Positions 9,143 to 19,024 of a DNA stretch of 64,000 bases are shown one piece after another; position 1 is the first letter of the stretch, and every line of letters begins with the position of its first letter. The notes beneath the pieces are model-generated. The model worked only from the letters and a program-made list of their open reading frames with translations, did not search any database and was not told the DNA's origin. The stretch is from Burkholderiaceae bacterium (GTDB lineage: Bacteria; Pseudomonadota; Gammaproteobacteria; Burkholderiales; Burkholderiaceae_B), in NCBI GenBank assembly GCA_023653055.1, contig JAMNXR010000010.1, positions 59,823 through 123,822 of the forward strand. The letters run 5' to 3'. Made by a program: the position numbers and the translations under genes.

Positions 9143-11410
9143 TCAGCATTGGTCTTCAATCAGACAGTCCACGTAATAGCGCTTTTCACCATTGGGCAAC
9201 ACATCCTCGCCCAAACCATGAATATACGTTTCAAATGCAGGAAACATTTGATTGAACTCGCGTGCGAACTGCAGATATTGCACGATGGTTTTATTGAAAC
9301 GCTCACCAGGAATCAGCAAAGGAATACCGGGCGGATAAGGCGTCAACAACACGCCCGTCACACGGCCTTCGAGCTGATCAATGGAAACGCGCTCGACCTC
9401 ACGGTGTGCCATTCTGGCGAAAGCATCCGAGGGCTTGAGTGCCGGCACCATGTCGCTTAAGTACATTTCGGTCGTCAGACGCGCGACATCATGCTTACGG
9501 TACTGTTCATGAATTTGTTGGCACAAATCACGCAATCCCATGCGCTCGTAGCGCCGATTGCCCTTACAAAAGTCCGGCAATATACGCCACATCGGTTGAT
9601 TGCGGTCGTAGTCATCCTTGAACTGCTGCAAAGCCGTCAGTAAGGTATTCCAACGGCCTTTGGTAATGCCAATCGTAAACATGATGAAAAAGGAATACAG
9701 GCCCGTCTTTTCAACCACCACGCCGTGCTCAGTCAAGTACTTAGATACGAGCGCGGCAGGCACACCCGTTTCCCCAAAGCTACCAGACATATCCAACCCC
9801 GGCGTAACAATCGTCGCCTTGATCGGATCAAGCATATTGAAGCCCTCGGCGAGATCGCCAAAGCCATGCCAATGATCATTCGCCTTGAGCATCCAGTCGG
9901 ATTGTTCGCCCACACCGTGCGCGGCCAGGTAATCAGGACCCCACACGGTAAACCACCAGTCATCATCCCCGTACTCGAGATCAACCTTGCGCATCGCACG
10001 GCGGAAATCAAGCGCCTCGCGAATACTTTCCTCAACTAAGGCCGTACCACCCGGGGCTTCCATCATGGCCGCCGCCACGTCACAGGACGCGATGATCGCG
10101 TACTGCGGGGAGGTGGACATATGCATCAGGTAGGCTTCATTAAAAATGTTGCGGTCAAGCTTGCGTGACTCAGATTCCTGAACAATGATCTGAGAAGCCT
10201 GCGAGATACCAGCCAGCAGTTTGTGCGTCGAGTGCGTAGCAAACACCATTGCTTTTGGGCTGCGCGGACGTCCTGCGCCAATAGCATGCATATCCTGATA
10301 AAAACTGTGGAAGGCCGCGTGTGGCAACCAGGCTTCATCGAAGTGGAGCGTATCCACGAGATTGCCGAGTTTTGCCTTAATCGTCTCAACGTTGTAAATC
10401 ACGCCGTCATAGGTACTCTGTGTCAAAGTCAGAATACGTGGGTTTTTATTTTTGACCTTGCGGGCAAAGGGATTTGCGTCAATTTTTTTCTGGATATTTT
10501 CTGGCTCAAACTCCTCAAGAGGAATCGGTCCGATGATGCCCATGTGATTACGCGTTGGGCGCAAAAACACCGGGATTGCCCCCGTCATCGTAATGGCGTG
10601 CAAAATCGATTTGTGACAATTGCGATCCACCACCACAATGTCATCTGCCGCCACGTTGGCGTGCCAGACTACTTTGTTAGACGTCGATGTACCATTCGTG
10701 ACGAAATAGCAATGATCGGCGTTGAAAATCCGTGCGGCATTGAGCTCGGACTCTGCGATGGGGCCCGTATGGTCGAGCAGTTGACCGAGTTCGTCGACGG
10801 CATTACAGACGTCGGCACGCAACATGTTTTCACCAAAAAACTGGTGGAACATTTGACCCACGGGGCTCTTTAGAAAGGCCACGCCACCGGAGTGTCCTGG
10901 GCAATGCCAAGAGTAAGAACCATCCTGCGCATAGTTAACCAATTCACGAAAAAACGGTGGGGCCAAACTGTCCACATAGCTGCGGGCTTCGCGGATGATG
11001 TGGCGCGCCACAAACTCAGGCGTGTCCTCGAACATGTGGATGAAACCATGCAATTCGCGCAAAATATCATTCGGAATGTGCTCGGCCGTCCGTGTTTCGC
11101 CGTAGAGATAAATCGGTATATCGGCATTACGAAAACGTAATTCGCCGATAAAAACACGGAGATTTTTAATTGCACCGGCGACGTCCTCAGGAGAGTCCAC
11201 GTCAAATTCTTCATCATCAATCGAAAGAATAAACGCGCTGGCACGACTCTGTTGTTGCGCAAAGGAGCTTAAGTCGCCGTAGCTGGTGACACCGATGACC
11301 TCCATGCCTTCGGCTTCAATCGCCGTTGCAAGTGCGCGAACCCCCAAACCCGAAGCGTTCTCCGAGCGGTAGTCCTCATCAATAATAAAAATAGGGAAGC
11401 GAAATTTCAT
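9143..11410 (-). CDS. PLP-dependent Orn/Lys/Arg decarboxylase
   Basis: A 755-residue decarboxylase of the fold-I Orn/Lys/Arg class. An N-terminal receiver-like wing domain (about residues 1-120) precedes the PLP domain. The PLP lysine lies in FATHSTHKLLAGISQASQI. Other motifs are SYSWHCPGHSGGVAFLKSP and FVTNGTSTSNKVV. The substrate (arginine, lysine or ornithine) cannot be read from sequence alone. The frame extends to 11443, but MKFRFPIFIIDED at 11410 is the natural N-terminus. The neighbouring order mrp-dcd-decarboxylase is familiar in Burkholderiales, arguing for a constitutive core enzyme supplying polyamines or agmatine rather than an acid-induced system. Confidence 0.9.
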   Translation of the reverse strand: MKFRFPIFIIDEDYRSENASGLGVRALATAIEAEGMEVIGVTSYGDLSSFAQQQSRASAFILSIDDEEFDVDSPEDVAGAIKNLRVFIGELRFRNADIPIYLYGETRTAEHIPNDILRELHGFIHMFEDTPEFVARHIIREARSYVDSLAPPFFRELVNYAQDGSYSWHCPGHSGGVAFLKSPVGQMFHQFFGENMLRADVCNAVDELGQLLDHTGPIAESELNAARIFNADHCYFVTNGTSTSNKVVWHANVAADDIVVVDRNCHKSILHAITMTGAIPVFLRPTRNHMGIIGPIPLEEFEPENIQKKIDANPFARKVKNKNPRILTLTQSTYDGVIYNVETIKAKLGNLVDTLHFDEAWLPHAAFHSFYQDMHAIGAGRPRSPKAMVFATHSTHKLLAGISQASQIIVQESESRKLDRNIFNEAYLMHMSTSPQYAIIASCDVAAAMMEAPGGTALVEESIREALDFRRAMRKVDLEYGDDDWWFTVWGPDYLAAHGVGEQSDWMLKANDHWHGFGDLAEGFNMLDPIKATIVTPGLDMSGSFGETGVPAALVSKYLTEHGVVVEKTGLYSFFIMFTIGITKGRWNTLLTALQQFKDDYDRNQPMWRILPDFCKGNRRYERMGLRDLCQQIHEQYRKHDVARLTTEMYLSDMVPALKPSDAFARMAHREVERVSIDQLEGRVTGVLLTPYPPGIPLLIPGERFNKTIVQYLQFAREFNQMFPAFETYIHGLGEDVLPNGEKRYYVDCLIEDQC

Positions 11411-11493
11411 CCGGAGGACTCCGCAGAGAATAAAGGGATACATGAAGCCGAATGCAAGGCTCGGCGCATAGCAATATATTGACTTATTAACAT

Positions 11494-11533
11494 ACTCGCA
11501 CTGCTAGAACATGTCAGAGTAGCAGTGCCGAGT
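11494..11533 (-). terminator. strong hairpin downstream of dcd
   Basis: On the plus strand ACTCGCACTGCTA (11494-11506) pairs with TAGCAGTG-C-CGAGT (11520-11533): 13 bp with one bulged base and a 13-base loop. It follows the dcd stop by 10 bp on the minus strand. No T-run follows, so it is either a factor-assisted terminator or an mRNA 3'-end stabiliser between dcd and the decarboxylase gene. Confidence 0.5.
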
Positions 11534-11542
11534 CATTAACGA

Positions 11543-12109
11543 TTAGGTGCGCGGTAACGTTACGCCGAGCTGCCCTTGGTACTTGCCACCCCGATCTTTG
11601 TAAGAGGTCGAGCAAATCTCGTCACTTTCAAAAAACAACATCTGCGCGCAACCCTCGCCTGCGTAAATTTTTGCAGGTAGCGGTGTCGTATTTGAAAACT
11701 CAAGTGTCACATGACCTTCCCACTCGGGCTCAAGAGGCGTCACGTTCACGATAATGCCGCAACGCGCATACGTGCTCTTGCCTAAACAAATCGTCAGCAC
11801 GCTGCGAGGGATCCGAAAATACTCGACCGTGCGCGCGAGCGCAAAGGAATTTGGAGGGATGATGCAAATATCACCCTTAAAGTCGACGAAAGATTTTTCA
11901 TCGAAATTTTTGGGATCGACGATGGTCGAGTTGATATTAGTAAAGATTTTGAATTCATTGGCACAACGTACGTCATAGCCGTAGCTGCTAGTGCCGTAAC
12001 TCACAATCCGTCCTGATTCGTTCGAACGCACTTGGCCAGGCTCGAAGGGTTCGATCATCCCATCGCTTTGCGCCGTGCGGCGAATCCAGTTGTCGCTTTT
12101 GATGCTCAT
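11543..12109 (-). CDS. dcd: dCTP deaminase
   Basis: A 188-residue dCTP deaminase that converts dCTP to dUTP, feeding dUMP for thymidylate synthesis. Signatures are [20 protein letters not shown] at the N-terminus, [50 protein letters not shown] with the catalytic Glu, and the C-terminal DRGGKYQGQ. The length is typical of the trimeric proteobacterial enzyme. It lies 90 bp downstream of mrp on the same strand, separated by a hairpin. Confidence 0.96.
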   Translation of the reverse strand: MSIKSDNWIRRTAQSDGMIEPFEPGQVRSNESGRIVSYGTSSYGYDVRCANEFKIFTNINSTIVDPKNFDEKSFVDFKGDICIIPPNSFALARTVEYFRIPRSVLTICLGKSTYARCGIIVNVTPLEPEWEGHVTLEFSNTTPLPAKIYAGEGCAQMLFFESDEICSTSYKDRGGKYQGQLGVTLPRT

Positions 12110-12153
12110 TAAACAAGCGCCTCAAAATTAAAAGTCGAGAGCGCGAATTTTAC

Positions 12154-12185
12154 CCCTTGTACGGACGGATCTGACCATACAAGGG
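12154..12185 (-). terminator. hairpin between mrp and dcd
   Basis: A perfect 8-bp inverted repeat CCCTTGTA / TACAAGGG with a 16-base loop lies 15-46 bp past the mrp stop on the minus strand. The following bases (GTAAAATT) are only weakly T-rich, so termination efficiency is uncertain. Confidence 0.4.
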
Positions 12186-12199
12186 CAGTAAAACTCAAT

Positions 12200-13285
12200 C
12201 TAAGTGCGTTTAACCGCAATCACGCCAAACTTATCACTCAAATCCTTTGGTAATGCATCCACTTTGGCGGCGACTCTGGCGGCAATTTCACCGTAAAGCG
12301 TGGCCGCCTCACTGCTAGGGGCTGAGAGCACCGTCGGCTTGCCGGCATCGGCCCCGACCCGAATCGCCATCGACAGGGGCAGCGCCCCCAACCATGAAAC
12401 CTTGTACTGGTCTGCCATACGTTGCCCACCCCCCTCACCAAAGATGTGCTCGGCATGTCCGCACTGACTACAAACGTGAATCGCCATGTTTTCGATCACG
12501 CCCAGCACCGGGATATTGACCTTTTCAAACATGCGCAACCCTTTGCGTGCATCCAAAAGGGCTAAGTCTTGAGGTGTCGTCACAATCACAGCCCCAACAA
12601 CAGGGACTTTTTGCGCCAAGGTCAGGGCGATATCGCCTGTGCCTGGAGGCATATCGATAATCAGATAATCCAAATTATCCCAATTGGTTGACCGCAACAA
12701 TTGCTCAAGCGCCTGGGTCACCATCGGACCGCGCCAAATGGCAGGATTGTCCTCGCTGATCATAAAACCAATCGAATTGGTCTGAATACCATGCCCCACG
12801 ACCGGGCTCATTGTTTTGCCATCTGCACTATCAGGACGCTCCGACACCCCCAATAATGTGGGAACGCTGGGACCGTAAATATCCGCATCCAACAAGCCTA
12901 CTCGGGCGCCCTCTGCCTGCAGCGCGAGCGCGAGATTGACCGCGGTCGTGCTTTTGCCCACGCCCCCCTTACCAGAGGCCACGGCAATAATGTTGCGCAC
13001 GCCCGGCACTAGCGCCACTCCAGGCTGTACGGCATGGGCGATAATTTTGCTCGAAATGGTGACGTCGGCTTGAGAAATTCCCGCAGTCTTGAGGGCCTCG
13101 AGTAACAGGCTACGCAAAGCATCAAATCGGCGGGCGGCGGGGTAGCCTAAGACCACCTGGATACTGACGCGCCCATCCGCGATCTGGATCTGCGTGTCTT
13201 TGACGGCACGACTCAGCGACACACCTGTCACTGGATCAAGTACCCGCTCAAGTACTCCCCGGACGTCTACTAGCGCTACACTCAT
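12200..13285 (-). CDS. apbC: Mrp/ApbC family iron-sulfur cluster carrier ATPase
   Basis: A 361-residue cytosolic P-loop ATPase of the Mrp/NBP35 family that carries and delivers Fe-S clusters. An N-terminal MIP18-like (DUF59) domain covers about residues 5-85, with ALVDVRGVLERVLDPVTG. The deviant Walker A motif GKGGVGKST is at residues 105-113, LLDADIYGPSVPTLLG follows, and the cluster-binding CxxC is in HVCSQCGHAEHIFGEGGG. It lies divergent to a small membrane-protein gene and near metG, a common arrangement in this group of bacteria. Confidence 0.94.
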   Translation of the reverse strand: MSVALVDVRGVLERVLDPVTGVSLSRAVKDTQIQIADGRVSIQVVLGYPAARRFDALRSLLLEALKTAGISQADVTISSKIIAHAVQPGVALVPGVRNIIAVASGKGGVGKSTTAVNLALALQAEGARVGLLDADIYGPSVPTLLGVSERPDSADGKTMSPVVGHGIQTNSIGFMISEDNPAIWRGPMVTQALEQLLRSTNWDNLDYLIIDMPPGTGDIALTLAQKVPVVGAVIVTTPQDLALLDARKGLRMFEKVNIPVLGVIENMAIHVCSQCGHAEHIFGEGGGQRMADQYKVSWLGALPLSMAIRVGADAGKPTVLSAPSSEAATLYGEIAARVAAKVDALPKDLSDKFGVIAVKRT

Positions 13286-13332
13286 TGCAATTCCTCTGCT
13301 ATCTTTGTTTTTATTTAAACCACGGTATCACT

Positions 13333-13593
13333 ATGATTGAACTACTTCGCCGCATTATCCGCTTTGCCGTGGTCATCGTGGTGGCTTTCCTCGGGCTGGT
13401 GATGGCACTCATCCTGACTTTTTCCACCCTCATTGCGATTATCTTTTTGCTGGTGATTGCTCGCTTGCGCGGCAAACCATTCGAAGCCAAAGAATACTGG
13501 ATGGCGCGCAGATCCGGACGCAAGTCCACGTCGACACAGGGTTCTTTAAGCACAAAAGACGTCACAGATGTCGAGTCCCGAGACGTCCGCTAA
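13333..13593 (+). CDS. small membrane protein, unknown function
   Basis: An 86-residue protein with one long hydrophobic stretch (about residues 9-42, probably two closely packed helices or one long one), then a basic tail rich in Arg/Lys and Ser/Thr (ARRSGRKSTSTQ). The ORF can be extended to 13285 across the mrp start, but the ATG at 13333 is the sensible start. It lies divergent from mrp, followed by a strong hairpin and then metG. I do not recognise a family. Confidence 0.55.
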   Translation: MIELLRRIIRFAVVIVVAFLGLVMALILTFSTLIAIIFLLVIARLRGKPFEAKEYWMARRSGRKSTSTQGSLSTKDVTDVESRDVR

Positions 13594-13603
13594 GTTAACT
13601 TGA

Positions 13604-13624
13604 CCAGTCCACCGGATGGACTGG
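13604..13624. terminator. hairpin after the small membrane-protein gene
   Basis: A perfect 8-bp stem (CCAGTCCA / TGGACTGG) with a 5-base loop begins 11 bp past the stop codon. No T-run follows. It separates the small gene from metG. Confidence 0.5.
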
Positions 13625-13721
13625 CCTCGTTGACGACCCTGCCAAACCGTCCTGCACCCGACACGCACTGCTCTAAAATGATCATATTGATCTCAATGTC
13701 CACCTAAGCTTCCTTTCACTC

Positions 13722-15875
13722 ATGTCCCGAACTATTTTTGTTACGACCGCCCTGCCCTACGCCAATGGCTCCTTTCACATTGGCCACATCATGGAATATA
13801 TCCAGGCGGATATCTGGGTGCGCGCGATGCGGATGGCGGGACATACGGTGCACTTTGTTGGGGCCGACGACACGCACGGCGCCCCCATCATGCTCAAAGC
13901 TGAGGCTGAGGGCATTACGCCTCAGCAGCTCGTGGCCCGTATCGCAGCGGAGCGCCCGCAGTATCTGCAAGGCTTTCATATCGCATTCGATCACTGGCAC
14001 TCCACCGACTCACCTGAAAACGTTGAGCTCTCACAAGGCATCTACCGCAAGCTGCGCGAAGCGGGACTGATCGAAACAAGCGAAATTGAGCAGTTTTTTG
14101 ATCCCGTTAAAGGCATGTTTTTGCCAGACCGTTATATCAAGGGTGAGTGCCCAAAATGTCACGCCAAAGATCAGTACGGCGACTCTTGCGAGGCCTGTGG
14201 AGCCGTTTATGCGCCCACCGACCTGATTGATCCCTACTCGACGCTGACGCAAGCGCGCCCCATCCTCAAAAGCTCGGAACACTTTTTCTTTAAGCTCTCC
14301 GACCCGCGTTGCGTAGAGTTTTTACAAGACTGGACCACGGGGACCAATACGCAAGGTCACAAACGCCTTCAATCCGAAGTGCTTGCCAAAACCCGCGAAT
14401 GGCTCGGCCATGGCGGCGAGGACGACCAAGTCAACTTGGGTGACTGGGACATCTCACGCGATGCGCCCTATTTTGGGATCGAAATCCCTGACGCCCCAGG
14501 CAAATATTTTTACGTATGGCTTGATGCGCCAGTCGGCTATCTCGCCTCGCTCAAGGCTTACTGCGCAAAACTCGGCATCGATTTTGAAGCGCTGCTGACA
14601 CCCGGCAACGCCACTGAGCAAGTGCACTTTATTGGCAAAGACATTGTTTATTTTCACGCACTTTTCTGGCCCGCCATGCTGAAGTTCGCTGGTCGCAAAA
14701 CACCTGACCAGCTCAATGTGCATGGCTTTATCACCGTTAGCGGTGAAAAAATGTCCAAGAGCCGGGGTACGGGAATTTCACCATTACGTTATCTGCAATT
14801 GGGCATGAACGCCGAATGGATGCGCTATTACATCGCCGCCAAACTGAATGCCCGCGTCGAAGACATCGACTTTAATCCTGATGATTTTGTCGCGCGCGTC
14901 AATAGCGACCTGGTGGGTAAATACATCAACATCGCCAGCCGTGCGGCCAATTTCATTAGCAAATATTTTGATGGTCAGCTTGCCTATCCTGTCGACACCG
15001 CTTTGGCAGCGCACTGGACACAGGCTGCTGCCGCCGTTCGCAATGATTTGGAAACGCGCGAATACGGCCGTGCAATCCGTGAAATCATGGCGCATGCCGA
15101 TCAGATTAATCAAGCCTTTGACGCCGCCCAACCTTGGCTAATTGCCAAAGGCCTGACTGATGCAGACCCAGCACAACGCGAAACGCTCCAGCATATTTGC
15201 TCGACAGCGCTCGCGGGTTTTAAAGCCTTGACGGTCATGCTGACACCCATTCTGCCTGTGCTGGCGCAACGTGTTGCGCAAGAGCTTTTTGGTTTGCCAC
15301 GTAGCTTTGTGTGGTCAGATGCCGGCGAGTTACCTGCGCACATCAGTCCCTTTAAACATCTGATGCAGCGTGTCGAGCCCACGATGCTCGATGCATTGCT
15401 TGAGCTGCCTGATGAGGCTGCCGCCAAAGACAAACCCAAAGCGGCAGCAGCAACTGCTGCTGCGCCCACAGGATCTTCAGCAGGATTAGTCGATGTCTCG
15501 GGTGGGCTCACGCCAGGTGGCGAACCGATCGCGGCCACCATCACTATCGATGACTTTATCAAGGTCGATATGCGGGTCGCGCGGATTGTAGAGTGTGCAC
15601 GCGTTGAAGGTTCGACCAAACTGCTGCAACTGACGCTCGACCTCGGTGAGGGACGCCACCGTAATATTTTTTCAGGGATTCAGTCTGCGTATCAACCTGA
15701 GCAACTCATCGGTCGCCTGACGGTTGTGGTGGCCAACCTTGCACCGAGAAAAATGAAGTTTGGTGTATCTGAGGGCATGGTGCTCTCAGCGAGCCACTTT
15801 GACCCAAAGGCTCAACCAGGGATTTACGTCTTGGATCCTGAAAGTGGTGCACAACCCGGCATGCGGATTCGCTAA
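13722..15875 (+). CDS. metG: methionyl-tRNA synthetase
   Basis: A 717-residue class I aminoacyl-tRNA synthetase that charges tRNA-Met. The HIGH motif is in [17 protein letters not shown] near the N-terminus, and KMSKS is in [11 protein letters not shown] (about residue 345). The four-Cys zinc knuckle ([18 protein letters not shown], about residues 143-160) marks the long zinc-type enzyme. After an Ala/Lys/Pro-rich linker (about 565-590) comes a C-terminal EMAP-like tRNA-binding domain ([20 protein letters not shown]) that dimerises the enzyme. Convergent with trhO, only 23 bp away. Confidence 0.97.
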   Translation: MSRTIFVTTALPYANGSFHIGHIMEYIQADIWVRAMRMAGHTVHFVGADDTHGAPIMLKAEAEGITPQQLVARIAAERPQYLQGFHIAFDHWHSTDSPENVELSQGIYRKLREAGLIETSEIEQFFDPVKGMFLPDRYIKGECPKCHAKDQYGDSCEACGAVYAPTDLIDPYSTLTQARPILKSSEHFFFKLSDPRCVEFLQDWTTGTNTQGHKRLQSEVLAKTREWLGHGGEDDQVNLGDWDISRDAPYFGIEIPDAPGKYFYVWLDAPVGYLASLKAYCAKLGIDFEALLTPGNATEQVHFIGKDIVYFHALFWPAMLKFAGRKTPDQLNVHGFITVSGEKMSKSRGTGISPLRYLQLGMNAEWMRYYIAAKLNARVEDIDFNPDDFVARVNSDLVGKYINIASRAANFISKYFDGQLAYPVDTALAAHWTQAAAAVRNDLETREYGRAIREIMAHADQINQAFDAAQPWLIAKGLTDADPAQRETLQHICSTALAGFKALTVMLTPILPVLAQRVAQELFGLPRSFVWSDAGELPAHISPFKHLMQRVEPTMLDALLELPDEAAAKDKPKAAAATAAAPTGSSAGLVDVSGGLTPGGEPIAATITIDDFIKVDMRVARIVECARVEGSTKLLQLTLDLGEGRHRNIFSGIQSAYQPEQLIGRLTVVVANLAPRKMKFGVSEGMVLSASHFDPKAQPGIYVLDPESGAQPGMRIR

Positions 15876-15898
15876 GCGCACATGCGGGCTGACAACGA

Positions 15899-16639
15899 CT
15901 AAACCAGCGGTTGCGGAGCAAGCGCTGCGTCTACAGCCCGGCGCTCATCAAAGACAAAGCAATTGCCCTGATATCCGATGCCGCCGGTTTCCTCGAAATA
16001 TTTGAGGATGCCGCCATCTAATTGGTAGACGTTTTCAACGCCCACTTCGCCCATAAAAAGAGCGGCTTTTTCGCAGCGGATGCCGCCTGTGCAAAAACTG
16101 ATGACTGTCTTGCCCACGAGCTCGTCTTTGTGATCGAGTAAGGCCTGGGGAAACTCGGTGAACTTAGTCAAGTTCCAATTGATTGCACCTACAAAGGTGC
16201 CGGCATCCACTTCAAAATCGTTACGGGTGTCCAGCAACACAACGGGACGTCCAGCATCGTCGTGACCGTCTGTGATCCAACGAGCCGCAGTCTGCGCATT
16301 CACTGCGCGCGCGCGCCCCGACTCAGGACGAATCGTAGGATGGTTCATGCGGATAATTTCACGCTTGATTTTGACCAACATTTTCTTGAAAGGTACGTCT
16401 TGCGAGAGACTGAACTTGGCCTCGAGATCGACAAAAGCAGGATCTGCGCGCAGCCAGTCTAAAAAAAGATCTATATTTGCTTGCGTGCCAGCCAAAAATA
16501 AATTGATGCCCTCTGGCGTCAACAGCATGGTGCCTTTGAGGGCATTGACTTGAGTCTGTGCCAACATTGCAAGACGTCGCTCTTCGAGATTATCGAGCGA
16601 CACGAACTTGTAAGCGGCAATATTGGTAATCTGGGTCAT
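15899..16639 (-). CDS. trhO: tRNA uridine(34) hydroxylase TrhO (YceA-type rhodanese)
   Basis: A 246-residue member of the YceA/TrhO family, which hydroxylates uridine 34 of certain tRNAs in an oxygen-dependent reaction. An N-terminal acylphosphatase-like domain (TNIAAYKFVSLDNLEERR) precedes a rhodanese domain with the active-site Cys in VISFCTGGIRCEKAALFM. The TRNDFEVDAGTFVGAINW rhodanese segment is present. The C-terminus is shorter than some members. It is transcribed divergently from thiS with a 29-bp gap, so the promoters must overlap closely. Confidence 0.9.
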   Translation of the reverse strand: MTQITNIAAYKFVSLDNLEERRLAMLAQTQVNALKGTMLLTPEGINLFLAGTQANIDLFLDWLRADPAFVDLEAKFSLSQDVPFKKMLVKIKREIIRMNHPTIRPESGRARAVNAQTAARWITDGHDDAGRPVVLLDTRNDFEVDAGTFVGAINWNLTKFTEFPQALLDHKDELVGKTVISFCTGGIRCEKAALFMGEVGVENVYQLDGGILKYFEETGGIGYQGNCFVFDERRAVDAALAPQPLV

Positions 16640-16668
16640 TCTGAAATTATAACCACTACAATATTGCG

Positions 16669-16869
16669 ATGAATATCGTTCTCAATGGCCACCCCAAGAC
16701 ACTGCCTGGCCCTACGTCTGTCTCCACGCTCATCGACACGCTCGGCTTCACGGGCAAACGCATCGCGGTCGAACGCAACGGCGAAATTGTTCCAAAAAGC
16801 ACCTATGCGCACACACTGCTCGAGGCCGGCGATCGTCTGGAAATTGTTGTTGCCGTAGGAGGCGGTTAA
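16669..16869 (+). CDS. thiS: sulfur carrier protein ThiS
   Basis: A 66-residue ubiquitin-fold sulfur carrier for thiazole synthesis in the thiamine pathway. The C-terminus ends in VVAVGGG, giving the Gly-Gly tail that ThiF adenylates and that receives sulfur as a thiocarboxylate. The N-terminal [12 protein letters not shown] strand and the [14 protein letters not shown] segment are typical. In related bacteria thiG (thiazole synthase) usually lies directly after thiS and before trmB. Here trmB starts 2 bp after the thiS stop and no thiG is in the window. The gene itself appears intact. Confidence 0.9.
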   Translation: MNIVLNGHPKTLPGPTSVSTLIDTLGFTGKRIAVERNGEIVPKSTYAHTLLEAGDRLEIVVAVGGG

Positions 16870-16871
16870 TC

Positions 16872-17543
16872 ATGCATCCCATTCATATTCGTAGTTTCGT
16901 CAATCGGCGTAGTCATATGACCAAGGGTCAGCAAGAAGCCCTTGATGCGTTTTTAAGCAAATGGTCCATTGCCTACCGGCCGAGCTTGCTGAACTTGACC
17001 GAGGCGTTTGGCAACCCCGCCCCGACCATCCTTGAGATCGGTTTTGGTATGGGCGAGACTACAGAGCAAATCGCACTCGCCAGACCACAAGATCATTTTC
17101 TGGGTGTCGAGGTATTTAATGCGGGCGTGGGCGCCATGCTCAAACGTATCGAAGCCTCAGCACTCACCAACGTACGCTTGATTCAGCACGATGCGGTTGA
17201 AGTCTTGCGCGACATGATCGCTCCAGAAACGCTCGCGGGTGTGCACATTTATTTTCCAGATCCCTGGCCGAAAAAACGTCACCATAAACGCCGTTTGATT
17301 CAACCTCCCCTGATTGCGCTGCTGGCCAGCAGAATGGCGCCAGGCGCTTACATTCACTGCGCAACAGATTGGGAGCACTATGCGCATCAGATGCTCGAAG
17401 TCCTCTCCGGAGAAGAATCGCTTTCGAATACCTGTGAGGGATTTTCACCCAGACCAGACTATCGTCCACTGACGAAATTTGAAAACCGAGGCTTGCGTCT
17501 CGGTCATGGCGTATGGGATTTAATTTTTAAAAAGAAAGGCTAA
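16872..17543 (+). CDS. trmB: tRNA (guanine-N7-)-methyltransferase
   Basis: A 223-residue SAM-dependent methyltransferase forming m7G46 in tRNA. The SAM-binding motif is [16 protein letters not shown]. The family signature [20 protein letters not shown] is at about residues 119-138, followed by the [11 protein letters not shown] segment. The N-terminus contains the usual [15 protein letters not shown]. The start ATG is 2 bp after the thiS stop, so the two are translationally coupled. Convergent with ffh downstream. Confidence 0.96.
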   Translation: MHPIHIRSFVNRRSHMTKGQQEALDAFLSKWSIAYRPSLLNLTEAFGNPAPTILEIGFGMGETTEQIALARPQDHFLGVEVFNAGVGAMLKRIEASALTNVRLIQHDAVEVLRDMIAPETLAGVHIYFPDPWPKKRHHKRRLIQPPLIALLASRMAPGAYIHCATDWEHYAHQMLEVLSGEESLSNTCEGFSPRPDYRPLTKFENRGLRLGHGVWDLIFKKKG

Positions 17544-17553
17544 TAGTCGGACT

Positions 17554-17576
17554 CAGGCGCCAAACGCCAACGCCTG
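17554..17576. terminator. hairpin between convergent trmB and ffh
   Basis: CAGGCG (17554-17559) pairs with CGCCTG (17571-17576) in the 40-bp gap between the trmB and ffh stops. On the minus strand a T-rich stretch occurs about 20 bases later. Alternative foldings of the GGCG/CGCC repeats are possible, so the exact structure is uncertain. Confidence 0.35.
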
Positions 17577-17583
17577 CTGAGCC

Positions 17584-18996
17584 CTAGCGCCCGAAACCAC
17601 CAAGCTTGCCGAGACCTTTCATGCCGCCCATGGCACGCATCATCTTAGCCATGCCACCTTTTTTCATTTGTTTCATCATGCCTTGCATCTGCTCAAATTG
17701 ATTGAGCATGCGGTTGACCTCTTGGACCGGCACACCAGCGCCTGCGGCGATACGACGCTTGCGCGAAGCTTTGAGCAAATCAGGCTTGGCACGCTCAAGC
17801 GGCGTCATGGAGTTCAAAATGCCCTCGGTCCGGCGCAACTGTTTTTCTGCTTGACCGCCCTGTAACTGACCGGCGGCTTGTGAAAACTGCGCAGGAAGTT
17901 TTTCAAGCAGGGAACCCATATCGCCCATCTTTTTGACCTGTGAGAGCTGGTCACGAAAGTCATTCAAATCAAATTTGTCACCAGACTTGATCTTGGCGGC
18001 GAGTTTTTGCGCCTCGCCCATATCGATGTTTTTCTGAGCTTGCTCGACCAGCGACACGATATCGCCCATGCCCAAGACCCGCTGAGCCATGCGCTCAGGA
18101 TGGAAAGGCTCAAGACCATCGAGTTTTTCAGACACGCCCACAAACTTGAGGGGCTTGCCCGTGACATGACGCACCGACAGCGCGGCACCACCGCGCGCAT
18201 CGCCATCAAGCTTGGTCAGGACCACGCCAGTCAGAGGTAAGGCTTCACCAAAGGCACGCGCAGTATTGACTGCATCCTGACCTTGCATAGCATCGACCAC
18301 AAACAACGTCTCGATCGGATGAAGCAAGTCATGCAAGGCACGGATTTCGCGCATCATGGCTTCGTCAATACCGAGACGACCAGCCGTATCAACAATGAGT
18401 ACGTCGAAATGATGGCGACGGGCGTAATCGACCGCGTGGCGAGCAATATCCTCAGGCTTTTGCGTCTCGTCCGATGCAATCCACTCAACACCCACCTGCT
18501 CGGCGACCATCTTGAGCTGCTCGATGGCAGCCGGACGGTACACGTCGGCACTCACCACCGCGACTTTCTTTTTACCTGTCTTGCGTCCGTTATGCACATG
18601 GTTACCCTCGGACAACCATCGTGCGAGCTTGCCGGTCGTGGTGGTTTTACCCGCACCCTGCAAGCCTGCCATCAAAATAATAGCGGGCGGCTGCATCGCC
18701 AATGACAACTCGCTCGCATCAGCACCTAGGTCGCCACCCATCAGAGCCGTCAATTCCCGATGCACCACACCCACGAGGGCTTGGCCTGGGGACAGGCTTC
18801 CGACCACTTCTTCACCCAGGGCTTTTTCCTTGACGCTTGCGATGAAATCGCGCACGACAGGCAGAGAAACGTCAGCCTCTAGGAGCGCTAACCGGACTTC
18901 CCGCAGCATGTCCTGGGTATTGGTTTCCGTGAGGCGTGCCTCACCCCGCATGGTCTTGACAACACGGGAGAGACGTTGGGTGAGATTTTCAAGCAT
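17584..18996 (-). CDS. ffh: signal recognition particle protein Ffh
   Basis: A 470-residue SRP54 GTPase that binds signal sequences and 4.5S RNA to target membrane proteins. Domain order is normal: N domain (LTQRLSRVVKTMRGEARLTE), G domain with P-loop GLQGAGKTTTTGKLARWL (about residue 110), DTAGR and TKLDGDARGGAALS, then the Met-rich M domain ending MKKGGMAKMMRAMGGMKG. It is divergent from a ypjD-type gene with a 28-bp gap, an arrangement common in betaproteobacteria. Confidence 0.97.
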   Translation of the reverse strand: MLENLTQRLSRVVKTMRGEARLTETNTQDMLREVRLALLEADVSLPVVRDFIASVKEKALGEEVVGSLSPGQALVGVVHRELTALMGGDLGADASELSLAMQPPAIILMAGLQGAGKTTTTGKLARWLSEGNHVHNGRKTGKKKVAVVSADVYRPAAIEQLKMVAEQVGVEWIASDETQKPEDIARHAVDYARRHHFDVLIVDTAGRLGIDEAMMREIRALHDLLHPIETLFVVDAMQGQDAVNTARAFGEALPLTGVVLTKLDGDARGGAALSVRHVTGKPLKFVGVSEKLDGLEPFHPERMAQRVLGMGDIVSLVEQAQKNIDMGEAQKLAAKIKSGDKFDLNDFRDQLSQVKKMGDMGSLLEKLPAQFSQAAGQLQGGQAEKQLRRTEGILNSMTPLERAKPDLLKASRKRRIAAGAGVPVQEVNRMLNQFEQMQGMMKQMKKGGMAKMMRAMGGMKGLGKLGGFGR

Positions 18997-19024
18997 GATG
19001 GCGGTTTCGCTTTACACTAGGCAT

